NCBI GenBank assembly: GCA_022316685.1
Contig: JAKJHU010000037.1
Coordinates: 421,792 to 485,791, forward strand
DNA length: 64,000 nucleotides
Source: Progne subis subis
Taxonomy: Eukaryota; Chordata; Aves; Passeriformes; Hirundinidae
Direction of reading: 5' to 3'
Shown here: one piece after another, positions 50,109-62,365 of the stretch
Numbering within the stretch: the first letter of the stretch is position 1
How the letters are laid out: every line of letters begins with the position of its first letter
The notes under the pieces: generated by a model
What the model saw: only the letters and a program-made list of their open reading frames with translations
What the model was told of the DNA's origin: nothing
Database searches by the model: none
Made by a program: the position numbers and the translations under genes

Positions 50109-51019
50109 TTTATTATTAATTATAGAAATTTGCAATTATAAATATACAGATAAATGTGTTCCATTTGCTGTCCGCAGTTTTTTAAATCTTTGTCTCCTGA
50201 CTAGAAAATTTTCAAGCCAAATTTCTATGTAGTGATGAGTTCAGCCATCTTTAAGTGTGTGAAAGTGATTAGGGCAAGAATAGGGCAGAACCTTGTGGTT
50301 CTGAGACACAGAAAAAAACTAAAAACAGCAACAACAAAAAATGGTTTTATTGTGAAGAACAGAGGATTGTGTAAATTACTACAGAATTTTATACTTCATG
50401 ATCCCTCACATTTCATATTTTATTTGTAATAGCATTTTTAATGATGACTCTGTATTTGCAGAGATGGAGTTTGCATGTGTAGTAAACTGGCCCTATTCAT
50501 AAGAATGCACTGAATATTTGCAGCAAATACACAATTTTTAATTTTTATTAAGATGTGTGATTTCTTAATAGCAAATGCAGAATATGTATATGGTAAGACA
50601 ATATTCAAGAGAAAAATATGGACTGCCTTAGCTGAGAAACATTTCCATACTTCAAGTAACTTTATCCCAAATTCAAGCTGAATTTCAAAAATGTTATTTC
50701 ATATATGTCTTTTCATAGTCAGGTGGCAAATTTGCAATTCTCTTATGACAGAAGGATCTGAAGCTGAAGTTTCTTTTTACCAGAAGTATTTAAAATCAGT
50801 GAAAAAGTGGACTCTTCTGATTGCTCCGTAAAATTGAAGTAGAAAAGTTCAAAATGCAGATCAAGTCTATCAGAAACACTTGGGTCTGAAAATACTTTTT
50901 GATTAGAAAAATTCTCTAGAAAAATTTAAATAATGAAAAAAAAATCAATTTACTCTTTGGTTTCAGCTGCTGAAAATTTGAATTCAGTCTTAAGGGTTGG
51001 ACTCGTGAGTGACTGATGA
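50109..51019. other. Unique AT-rich DNA, no gene seen
   Basis: No gene or repeat family recognised between two CR1 fragments of opposite orientation. Confidence 0.6.
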
Positions 51020-51141
51020 GACTGTGGAGACTCCATCCACAGAATTTGGCTGGACACAGCCCTCAGACACCTGATCCACGTTGACCCTTAGGCAACCTTC
51101 AGAGGCCCTTTGCAATCTAAATTTTTCTGTGATTCTGCAAG
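51020..51141 (+). mobile_element. CR1 LINE 3'-end fragment, sense, diverged
   Basis: TGGAGACTCCATCCACAGAA, GGCTGGACACAGCCCTCAGA, CAACCTTCAGAGGCCCTTTG and the tail TTTTTCTGTGATTCTGCAAG at 51122-51141 follow the CR1 terminal order. The middle is diverged. 5' truncated. Confidence 0.8.
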
Positions 51142-52859
51142 TACTCTTTATTTAATACCAAAATGTAATTTCTAACTAATTATAGAGAAATTTGCAAAGT
51201 TTATGTATTTTCTGAATATGCTGTAGATTATGGATCCAGCTATTTCTTTGATGTCTTTGCTCCATACAACCAGAAAGGAAATAATATCTCTGGTAATGCT
51301 TTGAAGGTTTTCACTTCTGAAGAGAAACTGCTTTATGCGACTCTCCGGACAAGCTTCTCTGAGGAGAGCAGAGACTAAATGAACAGCCTAAAGCAGCAAT
51401 CAACTGAATCAACAGACTAATGGTAGCAATCAGTTCCCACAAGGGCATTTCTTCTATAGCACAAAGGATACTTAGATATGTAAAGATAATGAAAAGGAAG
51501 ACTCATCAATTAGAACAGGCTCCTGGTAATACTTTCATTGAAAAACAGCAGAGTCATTGCCATATGAGAGTGGTTTACAGTCACCAAATATATTTTAAAT
51601 CCCTACACTAATAGGAGTATTTCATATTCCCCTTCCTGTTTTCTACATCTCTGGAACAAGACAACAAGAATATCACCTGACTCAGAGTGCTGGAAGTGTA
51701 GTTGCTCAAATACTATGCCATGCTTTGGACACTTAACACAAAGGTTCATTGACACAGCTTAACCAAACTTCTGACATTTGGGAACCCTGTGTGTACTCCT
51801 AGACCACCAAAAATGTGACCTCTAACAATTTCATGTGTGTTTCTTTCAACAGTTCTTTAGCTAATAGGCTTCATCTCATATTTGCCACAGGTTGGTTGGT
51901 ATGATGACAATGACAGTTATAATGTATCTATTAATTAAACTCATAGATATGTCTGGATTCTTAGAGCAGAGAACAAAGACTCTAGGACTCAAGCAGGAGC
52001 CAGCCATAACCTTGGGTTCAGTGTTTTGCAAAAATCACTTTGTTTCTACTTCATTTCTGTAACTTGAAATTGTGGCTAGTAGGACGTATTTTTCTCCTGC
52101 CATTGGTGAATTTCAAAAGATGGTGCATTCCCTCACTTTTTAAACTGTGTGGAAGTTGGGTTTGTTTATAGGTACCTTCTTATAATTTGACTAAAACAGC
52201 ATTTCCTGTTTAGGCTTTAAGGAGTGTTTGCTTTATCCACCTTCATGTGTGTTTGCATATACAGTAAATGCTTCCATCCTGGTGGAGAAAATTTCCAAAC
52301 ATTCATGTTTTTGTTTTTGTTTTTATTTTTAAACCAACCAACCAAATGGAACCTATGCTAATATTATGGACATATTTTCACATGTAGTCTAACCCACTCA
52401 ATTACTTTTCAGTCAAAGAGTAAGTAAATCACCAGATGTATCACTAGGCTACCAGGTATTGATTTGCTTGCTAACTTAACTCACAGTAGATGAAGGCTGG
52501 CCTTGGGCTGGATATCAGGGACTATTTTTTTTCTGTACTCCTCCAGAGTCAAGATCCATTCTTCAGCCATTAAAATATACATGTGAAATAAGCTAGTAAA
52601 CGGTAAGAAAATATAAAATAAATGAATACACAAATGTAATGGAAGCATATGAAGGACAACATTGAGGCAACTCAACCTGTAACCCCACAGGAGGCTGTGG
52701 ATACCTGCATTCTTTTCGTGCCCAGTATTGCAGGTTTTGCTGATGGAAAACTATCAACATTAGATCAAGCCTTATAATGGCACCACATTCAAAGTACTTA
52801 ATTTGAGAGGCCTCTGGAGTCCCAATTCAGAGGTCACCCCTGCCATTTCAAAAGAGAAT
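51142..52859. other. Unique AT-rich DNA, no gene seen
   Basis: No gene or mobile element recognised. A short T-rich (TTTTTG)n stretch lies near 52308-52330. Confidence 0.6.
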
Positions 52860-54300
52860 GCTACAGGGACGTCAAACAGAGAATCCATTCCCTGCAACAA
52901 ATATTTAATGCATTCTATTAGTTCGCGTTTAGTCTGTAGCTGTAGCCTACGGAATTTTAAATGAAAACAAAACCATGCGTTACACTTTTAGAAACAGAAA
53001 GTTATTCATGGTCTTTTCCCTGTAATTTTTCTGGTCTTCAGATGCTGGCAGCTGAGAAACATATACCTTTCCTTTCAGCTGCATAACTCTCCTTCTAGCG
53101 ATTAATTACTTAGATACTTTGGAATAAATAGAATGTAAAGAAATACCTAACAAAAGCCTAATGCATCTCCAATGATGGAACCCTGTGCTATGCCTGAGAT
53201 GAATATCCTTTTCCATTTTTTTTTTGAAAGACAAGCAGATTATTCAAAATTATGGCAATCAGATACTGGCAGAGAAGAAAAATAGCGATATGCTGAACAG
53301 AAACCACTTAAATGCTGCAAGTCTTGATAATATAATATTTCCACAACTGTTTCTGTTTAAAACTAATAAAAATAAACATAAAACATTCCCTTCTCCTCCT
53401 ATCAAATTCATTACTTTGAGCGACAAAATGACAAAATGATTAGCTGTTAATAAGGCCCTGGTTTAAAAGATTGACTGACATCGCATTACTCATTTAATTT
53501 CCGCTTCTCCTAGGTTTTTTTTTTTTTTTTTCCTTCCTCCAAGCACAGAGGGAATTAATATTATCACATCAAAGGCCTCCCTCTAAATGGGGGAGAAAAA
53601 TCATTTAAAAGGACAGAGGCTGTGATTATTCAAACTAGGTTATTTGCACCTTGTATATATAACGATATCATGGTACAACTTCATTTTGTTCAAATTGCTG
53701 TCAGTCACTAATAGAAGAAATTTGCTTCCATTTTATCAGTGCTATTGTGTTCAGTCAGATTTGTAGGTGTAGGACGGGGAGTTCAGGCTGGGCATTAAAT
53801 ATGAAATCTGATAAGAAGGATATGAGGAACGGGGAGTAAAGAAGGTACAGAGCAAAGGAAGACTGATTGTGAATCCAACATTCACAATGCAAATGCCTCC
53901 CCACCCCAGCTTCCTTCATGATTTTCTTCCTTCTCTGTGTGTGTTGTTTTTATTTAAAGACACAGACACAATCACACATTAAAGTGCAAGCATGAGCCTC
54001 TGTGGAATATGAGATTTAGCAATACAACTCTGTGCTCTGGTGATTTTATTTCCTTTCACTTTGATTCCTGACAGACAAATTATTCTAGGGATGATTTAAC
54101 ACCTAAAGATGTATGTCATATTCCATAAAATAGTTGTATCAGTGGGAAAAATTATGAGTGGCACAACCCCTGGCCTAGCAACATCCAATGATCTATCAGC
54201 ATTTAACTCTTGGCAGATTGAATTATTCCCCTCCCTAACTGTAACTGTGTTAGGGCTTGCATGACAAACAGTCCACTTGTCAAATATTTATCCTTCCTCC
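52860..54300. promoter_or_regulatory. Candidate conserved non-coding cluster
   Basis: About 1.4 kb without CR1, broken only by T10 near 53216 and T18 at 53515-53532. It holds scattered retained CpGs (52924, 52969, 53098, 53431), GATTAATTAC at 53100-53109, many ATTA cores, an exact POU octamer ATGCAAAT at 53887-53894 and AT-hook-like islands. The texture resembles vertebrate developmental enhancers. It is followed directly by the G-quadruplex motif at 54328. No alignment was possible, so function is inference. Confidence 0.3.
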
Positions 54301-54372
54301 TAAAAAAAAAGAAAAGGAAAAAATAAAGGGGCGGGGGGGTGGGGAGGGGTAGAGGGGAAAAAAAAAAAAAGA
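54301..54372 (+). other. G-quadruplex motif inside an A/G tract
   Basis: Five G runs on the + strand: G4 (54328-54331), G7 (54333-54339), G4 (54341-54344), G4 (54346-54349) and G4 (54354-54357), with loops of 1, 1, 1 and 4 nt. This exceeds the canonical four-run rule with very short loops, which favours a stable parallel quadruplex. It is flanked by A9/AAAAGG on the left and a 13-15 nt A run on the right, making a 70-bp nearly pure purine strand. Confidence 0.9.
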
Positions 54373-56204
54373 TTGCCCAGGATAAGGAGGGGGAATATAA
54401 GTGGTAAAAGACCAACCACAGCATGAAATATGAAACATAAATCACTGGGGTCAGGGAGAGCAGGGGAACTTGGTTACTAAGGCTCCAGATGGATTAAATA
54501 ATGCACGTCCTGAGGGAGGGTGGGAAGGCGAGCACTAAAATAATAACAGAACAGAATGCTCCTATGTCGAAAGGTTTGAAGACAAGCCTTGTTAATTCAC
54601 AAAACAGCAGAGTTAAATTAGCCCTGGTCCCTGTGAAAAGTAGTGTTACATATTGTGCAGAGAGATAAATTTTCACTCACTCTCTCCAATAAACTGGCCA
54701 CTGACAGGTGACTGCTGTGAGTAGTTCATTAAAATGTCCAATTCATGAGAGACTCTCAAAATTTATAACGCTTCCTATAGACAACAGGGTCAAGTTCAAT
54801 GAGAAAGGAAGAGAGCAAAGTAACTAAAGGAATTATTCACTAATTACTTTTTAAACACATTTGCAATTTTTTTTCAACACGTATTAACTTGTTTTTAATG
54901 CCTCTGGGTTTACAGCTTTAAATCAGAGAGGGAGACCAGAGTTCAGCACACATCCCTGTTCTCATTGTCCTCTGGATGGAAGATTTTTGAACACATAAGA
55001 CCATGAGCTAAAGCCCTCAGAGTAAATTATTTCAGAAGATATAGGATCAAATGTTTAGCAGGGAGTGAAATGGCAATTTTAATTAGCTTTCATTTACCTG
55101 TAAGCCAAGAATATACACTGAAGTTCAGTAATTATGAGTGGAGTGGGTAGTACTGCATATTATAAAAAATTACTGGACATCTATGAAAAAAACATTGCAT
55201 GTAAATAACTTTATTGTGATATCAGGGATGAGATATATTTCCCTAATGGGATAAATAAAGTTGAATTTCCTTGCAAAATTTCAGCCATAACCCTTATGCT
55301 ACCCCAGAAATATCCTAAAATGTGAATGTGTTTTAGACAAGAAAATGTATATACTACAATACTTGGAGGAAGGACAATGGCAGGAACATAGTACATGGCA
55401 TTTGTTTCCTTTTAAAAGTCCTCCTTGAAAATCACTAGGCCAAAGATTCCTCTTTAGGTCTGATGAAAGACACATATCTCCATGGTAATCTGGGCATGTT
55501 CATCTATGCCAATGGATGAGTAGGACTTTTCCTGAAATTGTAACTTTAGGTTGCTGCAGACTGGGTCAGGTTTGCCATCTGTAAAGCCTTCTAGCATAGA
55601 GTTAAGTCTTGCTCTTTGTCCACACACAGGTGACAATTATTGCTGCCGGTTTGTCCATTAGCTCATCCGTGAATCCTGAGAAGACATTAAACCCCAGAAA
55701 GCTTTTGTTTCTGATTGTCACTACAAGAGGAATATAGTCTGAGACAGTTTTGACTATGTCTGTCTTTGGACTGTCTTCTGAACGAAGGTAGTGGTGGATT
55801 TGTAGAACACAAGGACTGGCAGAATGACATGAAGAAGGGGACAACTGATTGATTCAAGTGGGTGGAAGGGTTCTTTCAGTCAAAAGAACTGGGAAATGTT
55901 ATGAATTTAAAAATATGAGAAATAAGAGAGAAGCATGAATGAGTCAACAGAAGGTTGGAGAAGGATCCCAGAGGAAAACTGAAAGGCATTCTCAGAAAAT
56001 CTCAGAAAGACAAAGACAAAATCTGGCTAGGCCTTTATAAAGGTGAAATTCAGCTAAGAAAAGTGGAGTTAAATAGGAATTGCTTCCAGCATCAAGGAAA
56101 AGATTTGCAGGCATTTACAGGGAAAAGTGAGCTACATTAGCAGTCATTTTCTAATCACCAAAGTTTTGTTAATGAATATAATTAATTAAAAGATACCAAA
56201 TAGG
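54373..56204. other. Unique DNA, no gene seen
   Basis: No gene. Minus-strand frames at 55454-55844 are open for 60-80 codons without a domain. No mobile element recognised. Confidence 0.55.
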
Positions 56205-56317
56205 CTCTAAGTGGCACTCAGTTCCATGGTTTAGTTGGTGGGGAGGTGTTAGGTCATAGGTTGGACTAGATGACCTTAAAGGGCCTTTCCATCCTAGTTC
56301 ATTCTGTGATTCCGTAA
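56205..56317 (+). mobile_element. CR1-like 3' tail fragment, variant subfamily
   Basis: Ends like CR1: GGTTGGACTAGATGACCTTA, AAGGGCCTTTCC and tail ATTCTGTGATTCCG at 56301-56314. Upstream, CAGTTCCATGGTTTAGTTGG and GGGAGGTGTTAGGTCATAGG differ from the other copies here. This tail type is familiar from bird genomes; whether it is a CR1 subfamily or an element that borrowed the CR1 tail I cannot decide. Confidence 0.7.
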
Positions 56318-57229
56318 TACCCTGTTGAGAAAGTTACCTTAGGGATGAAAAAGCATATTTTATTGTAGAAGATGGAGGATATGTAGCAAAAGTGAAGGAA
56401 GATAAGTTAAGGGAAGAAGGAATCGGAACAATATCATGGTTAGGACCATGCAAGAAAACTGGAGGGGATTTCAATTTGCAGATTAAGACAGATAAATGTA
56501 GGTGTCTACGTGTGAAGTAGGTGCTGCAGCTCCCCTGGTTCTCAGCTAAATATAATATGCTGAAGGGCTACGCAGCTGAGCATACATGGTTATTTCCTTC
56601 AGGGTGAACTGATTGACATAAAACTCCATTGAATCACATAGGCTGACGTTGTCAGGATTCAAACCCTGTCTTCAGACTGTGCTGTAGAGGTTCAATGCTC
56701 TCCTGGGCAAGAAAAGCCCTTTACATGAGATCACTATCTGTGCGTTCTTCTGGTTCTTGATTGGATGATTAGAGGCCCAAGAACTTGTTTGACAAAAACA
56801 ATGAGAATTCACAGCTACAAATGCAGAGAGAAAAGAAAAAAAAAAAAAAGTGTTTCCACCCGCAAAATGCTATCTAATTCAAGAGTCTTTGGAAAAATAA
56901 TATAATTCAGACAAGAGGTCTTGCAAATTCAAAATTTATTTTGGAAGTACATGAATCTCATTCCAACCCGGTTGTTTTTGCAGGGGCATAAATCCCCTTG
57001 TTTGTTAAGTATAAGCGAACGATCAACACTATAGATAAGCCATGAAGGGTGTTCAGCATTGCATCTTCAGAAGAGCCTTGAATAAATACATATGTCCCAG
57101 AGACCACACACTGAATGATGATGGGAAAAGAGTATAGTGAATAGTTATTTTAAGAAAATATTGTCCATTTTATAAGGTAAAGACCCTGTAGAAAAAAAAT
57201 AAAAAATAAAAAAGAATGTGATCATGTTA
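56318..57229. other. Unique AT-rich DNA, no gene seen
   Basis: A14 at 56836-56849 and an A-rich AAAAAT stretch at about 57189-57213. No gene or repeat family recognised. Confidence 0.6.
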
Positions 57230-57520
57230 TTGATGTCTTTATAATAATAATAATGCAGACACTGACAGAGTAAATTAAGGTTGCATGAGCAATTTTAATT
57301 CTGGGGTTTTCAAGTTTTTGAATGCTTGACTTTGCAACCTTAATAGCTTCTCTTAATATATTTTATGTGCAATTATATAAAGTGCAATGCTTTCTGATTT
57401 ATTGCAAATGAATATTCTTTGTTTGCTAGAGTCGTGTACGTCATTAGTTCAAGTGAAAGAGCGGTATTTAGATTATATGTGTTTAGAGTGTCATGCTATG
57501 GCTTTCTAAGGCATGTCTGA
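57230..57520. promoter_or_regulatory. Candidate regulatory block with POU- and SOX-like sites
   Basis: A (TAA)n run at 57240-57252, then ATTGCAAAT (57401-57409, one off the POU octamer) followed after 7 bp by CTTTGTT (57417-57423, SOX-type), and retained CpGs at 57432, 57439 and 57461. The pairing recalls POU/SOX composite elements, but the spacing is larger than in the classic composite. Inference only. Confidence 0.25.
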
Positions 57521-59804
57521 CCAGACTAAAAAATCTGATAGTGAAAACTCAGGGTGAGCAGAAAAAGATGGATGTGATTCAAACCACAAGCTTTCTGGAT
57601 ATATTTCAAAACTCTTCAAAACAATTTTTTAGATACAAATTGCCATAAAAATACCATTAATTTTCATTTTATAAAAATATTAAAATTATTTTAAACCAGT
57701 TTCTGGAGGAGTTTTTGTTCCTCTAGGAACATTAGAAGAACATTAGAGAAAAATGGACCAGTATAATGTTCAAACAGGTCCCTACCCTAAATTATATATA
57801 TATATATATATAGTCTCATACATATACTTCATACAGAAGTTAAAATTAATATTAGGTCTTAAGTGAAAAAAGATGTTTTGATAATTGCTTAAAAATAACA
57901 TTTTTGAGATAAATCCCTGTATACAATCCCCCAGACCTTTTCATATGTAGATTCCCAGAGAGCAAGAAAATAAAAAAGTTCTTAAGTGTCTGTAGTTTAA
58001 TTTATCTCTTTGTTTCCTGAATATTACTGAAACCTTCTTGCACTTTTTTACATAATTACTCCACTTGAGCATGGTATTGTTTCCTGTGCAATCCACATCA
58101 TGATATCCTCACCACTCTCAACAGCTTTCATCCTCATAGGGGGAAATTTTGCTTCGGAAAGTGCTCAGTCCTCATTGGCATGTCCTCTTCTTTGCTTATC
58201 AGGGGAATTCCTTTTCTGTCATGGGCAGAATCTCAGGAAAGAGAGTATAGCCTCAAACTGTTCCATTGCTTGGTCTGTGTGTCCCAAATGAGGACAGAGG
58301 TAACGAGTACCACCCCTGTCACAGCCACTATTCCAATCCACTCTTTGTAAGGCATGGTTTTATGATGTAAAAGGCAGTCTTTTGTACAGCGAAGGAAAAT
58401 AATTCCATCCAGTCAAGGGCAGGAACCTGGGGACAGGATAATTTTCATTCATCGTCCACAGCTACTTCACTTTGGTGAAACCATGTTGCATGAATAGAAT
58501 GAGGTAGAATTTTACCTGAGAGGAGATGATATTTCCCTGGGTATACAAAAGTAAAAACCTTATTTTTCCAGATTTTATGAAATTTTAGAACTTAATTGAT
58601 TTGCAACATTTTGAGGGACTTCATTCCAAATGGAACAAAAAATGTGACATTTCAAAATTTTTTGCATAATAAAAATTATCTCAAAAGCATAATTGGCAAC
58701 ATAGAAATATTTCCTTTGATAAAGTATTCTTTTTCATTTGAATATTAAATATAGAGACTAAACGTACATATAAAATATACAGAGATATATATCAGTACAT
58801 ACATTTTATAATGTAATAAATAATATAAACGTAATAGTCTATTTCAGTGAAATAGAGCAGGAAGCTTTAAAAAGCTTCCCAAGTTATCTCATTGAACATC
58901 AAGGGAGAAAAAGAACCTTTTTTTTATTTTCTAGGTAAAAGCTGTGAAATTGATATATTTCTATCAATTATTTCACTTCAATAAATCTACATATTTTGCT
59001 AAAAATCTGCTCAGAGAGTATGCTGGTTCCAGTAAGCCCTCAGAGAGACTACAACCTGCTTTGATGTTGATGTGGTATTCAGAGATTCTGTAAAAGAAAG
59101 ATTCTCTTTTAAATGAGAGAAATCGAGTGACACTCAGAAAACAAGTCTGAGAAAAACTTACACAGAGAAGTCAAGAAACCATAAACTGATTTCATGTTTT
59201 TTTCAGGTGAGCAACACAACACATAGTTTTCACAGCTCTTTATCTTATGTACAGGAAACCCTGCTAAGACCCATTATTGAGCATGACACAACTTTGGTTG
59301 CTGCCCACAGAGAGAAATTAATTACTCATGGTTCTTTATTTTGTTGATTCATTTCTAATATATGGATAATGTATATCTATGGATAATTTGTATAGAAACA
59401 AATTTTGAGAAAGTAAGAGTTTTCTGATTTTTCTATAGCTATCTCAGTGTAGTCTGGTTTTTTGCAGCGTCTCTGGTGCCAAGCAGCCTCAAAAATGCTC
59501 AAAGATGAATACATATATACTTACTTCTGGTTGAATGCCATTTATTTATTATCACACCAAGGTTAAGACCAACCCATTTTTTTCATAAGTAAACAAAGCT
59601 CTCTAGGTTCACACATGTGTTTCTTGTGTACATCTGGAAATATTTCTATCTGTAGTGGAAATTGGACTTTTGACAGATCAAAAGTAGCCAAAATGAGAAA
59701 AAGATCCCAGCAGATCATGTGATGGTGTTAATATCATAAAGTTATTGCTTTGAATTATACTACTTTTCTATTAAGTAAAATAAAAGTAATGAAAAAAACT
59801 CTTG
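57521..59804. other. Unique AT-rich DNA, no gene seen
   Basis: (TA)10 at about 57792-57812 and a 20-bp palindrome at 58860-58879 (listed). No exon or mobile element recognised. Confidence 0.6.
58860..58879. repeat. 20-bp palindrome
   Basis: Arms GGAAGCTTT and AAAGCTTCC are exact reverse complements around a central AA. Confidence 0.93.
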
Positions 59805-59917
59805 ATGTTTTGGTGTTGTTTTTTGGTTTTGTTGGGTTTTTTTGTTTGTTTAGTTGGTTTTTGTTTGGTTGGTTGGTTTGTTTGGTTTTTTGTGTTGTTG
59901 TTGTTTTTTGTTGTTGA
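59805..59917. repeat. Long T/G low-complexity tract
   Basis: About 110 bp of T with G interruptions: GGTGTTG, TTTTTTGG, TTTG units, GGTTGGTTGG and (TTG)n ending in T6GTTGTTG. Very like the tract at 41276-41399. It produces artificial Phe/Val/Leu/Gly-rich frames on + and Asn/Lys/Thr/Gln-rich frames on minus. Confidence 0.97.
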
Positions 59918-60100
59918 TACAATGTCTGCAGCAGCAAATATCAAAATATCAGAATGTAACAGAAAAGAGACAAGAGATTACTACCACTTATTCATGTTCT
60001 TCAATGACATCTTTCTAGTCACTTCATAAATCAGGGAAGAAAGATATAAAAAATCCATATTGTTGCAGATTTTTAGATTGTACAATTACAGGGTTATCAT

Positions 60101-60154
60101 TGTTTTTTTGGTTTTTTTTTTTCTTTTCCCTTTTTTTTTTTTTTTTTTTTTTTT
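60101..60154. repeat. T-rich tract with T24
   Basis: TGT7GGT12C-type sequence, TTTTCCC, then an uninterrupted T24 at 60131-60154. Confidence 0.95.
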
Positions 60155-62275
60155 CCCTCTGAAATCACACAGAAAGGTTCTGATATCTGTGATGTTCACT
60201 TGATAGGTGGTGTCCATCCACATTTCCCCCATCCAGCCATGTCATGTACGGCTGTGGAACATTTCAGTGTTGCAAGCAATAAATTCTCACAGGATAATGT
60301 CAAACCTCACTGCTCAGCTGTCTCCTGATTCCACTCCCTGTAGTTGTCAGGTTTGCTCAGAGTTGGTGCTTGATAGAGTGGATATGGGTTTTTGTTTTGC
60401 AGGCCCTCTTCTCCATCCTAAGGATCTCTCTGATCACAGTGTGATGTACCAATGAAAGTGGAAGGGAGGTGAGAGATCAGTCTTGTCTGCCACAGGTCGC
60501 TATTCTTCAAAGAAAACTGTGTTTTCTTGAGTGTTTATCCCTAAATAGATAGTAGAGTTTCTGGAATTTCTTCCATCCTTCCAGCCACTGCACAAAAGGA
60601 GGAATTTTGTCAGTAATGTAAAAATGGTGAAAGACCCCTTAGAGATTTTCTCTTCCATAAATGCATGTCAAAGAAAGAAATGAAAAACAATTATTGTGCT
60701 TCACAGTAAGAGCCCAGATTCTATCACATCTTTTGAAGTCTGTAGTTTGCTGATGAAGCACGATACATATTAGAAGGATTTAGTTCTGTTGGACCGTCCA
60801 AGGTATTATTGGAAAAGTTGCACACTCTGACAGATTCAGAATTCTCTTGGCCTGTTTTCTATATAATTAACATAAATTTATATCAATTCTTGTTTGTCTG
60901 AGCTTTATTGAGTAATAACAGATTGCTGCATTTTATATCTGCCTTGAAAGTACTATAATCAGAAATTCACTGGAGCACAACCTGCAACAACTTTGGTTAA
61001 AGATACATATTTAGGAAACAAAGGTTACTACATAGTAAATTTTATGCACACTTAAATTGGTGAAGGAAATGCTTATCCCAGGCATGTTCTTTTCAAAATT
61101 AATTTCTTATTTTTAAAAATACATGAAAATTCCTCAATAAATAATATCTACATTGGAAAATTAATTTGCAGATCACCTCTGAGCAATCCAGTTTCCTTAA
61201 TCCCTTTCTTTTAAATAATTGAAATCAGATTTCTTCTGCCCATGAAACTAACAAATAGCTGGTTTATATATGGCTTTTTCTTCTGTCAAAATAAATTCAT
61301 GTATGTACTGAAAATAAGAAATGGGAACTCTTATGCAAAAAGGTAATTAATAAAAAGAATGACATTTGTACAAAAATGGTGTTTAGCTTGGTAATGCATC
61401 CTTAGTCAATTCAGCAATATCTTTCATCCAACATTATAAAACTACTTATGTTCAATACCGATAAATGTGCTACTTTGTAAAGCTACAGCTGAAATAATGT
61501 TTCAAAGCTGCACTTGGAAAAACAATAATAAATGCATTTTGATAAAATCTCAATTCTATTTTTTGAGGATTTATTTCTAAACAGTTGGTACACTCTCCAC
61601 CTTATAAAAAAATTAAATGTGCTCTGGCAGGATCATCATCTGAACAGCAGCTTGAAGGGTGTTTGAAGTACCACTGCTGTGTCTGAAAGACTCTGATCAG
61701 GACCTTGTTTGTCAGACTGCATGTTTGTCAACATTGATATATCAAAGAGGTCAGGTCAACAGCACTTCAGTATAAAATGAGCAGGACAGGGTCAAATGGA
61801 AGCCCTGAGCCTTGTACTAAGATCAGATGGGAAAAATGTGAAGTACATTTAAAAAGAGGCAATCATTTCTCTCTCTTCACTGAATGCATGTGGATATTTG
61901 TTTATCTGGATGGTACTTTTTTTAGATTAAGAAAATAAGGTATATCTCAATATTATTGCAACAGGAAAACATTTGGAGCAGAAGCAGAAATCAAAATCCT
62001 CTTCAGATCCTAAAGCCTCGGAAGAGAATGTGGAAATTGAGTAAGATTGGAAGGAACAGGTGTGGAGGCCAAAATCATACTTCCTTCAAGCACAAAATAT
62101 ACCCAGCCTGGATAGTGTCCCCAGACACACTCATGAGCAAGTCTACATGCTGTATCCATCCCTCATTTGGGCATTAGCACTGCTGACCATTCGCCTTGCA
62201 GTCTCTAAGTGTCAAGATCTGTCCTCATTTTAGGCTGCGACTACACACACCAGTCAGAGATGGTGCCTTTGATCA
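60155..62275. other. Unique DNA, no gene seen
   Basis: Somewhat richer in G+C at 60180-60480, AT-rich after that. No exon or mobile element recognised. Confidence 0.55.
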
Positions 62276-62365
62276 GTTATCATCTGCTTTTACAGATGGA
62301 GGCAATGTGAATTGCCAAAGGCTGCAGAGCAAATCAGAAGCAGAGTCAGAAACAAAATCTGGATC
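62276..62365 (+). mobile_element. MIR-type core SINE remnant
   Basis: Follows the MIR core and 3' part in order: TTTTACAGATGGAGGCAA at 62288-62305 (family: 'ttttacagatgaggaaac'), GAATTGCCAAAGGCTGCAGA at 62309-62328 (family: 'gacttgcccaaggtcacaca'), GCAAATCAGAAGCAGAGTCA at 62329-62348 (family: 'gcaagtcagtggcagagc') and a closing ATCTGGATCT. It is colinear with a small deletion after AGATGGA. MIRs predate the split of birds and mammals, so this is an old insertion. Confidence 0.7.
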
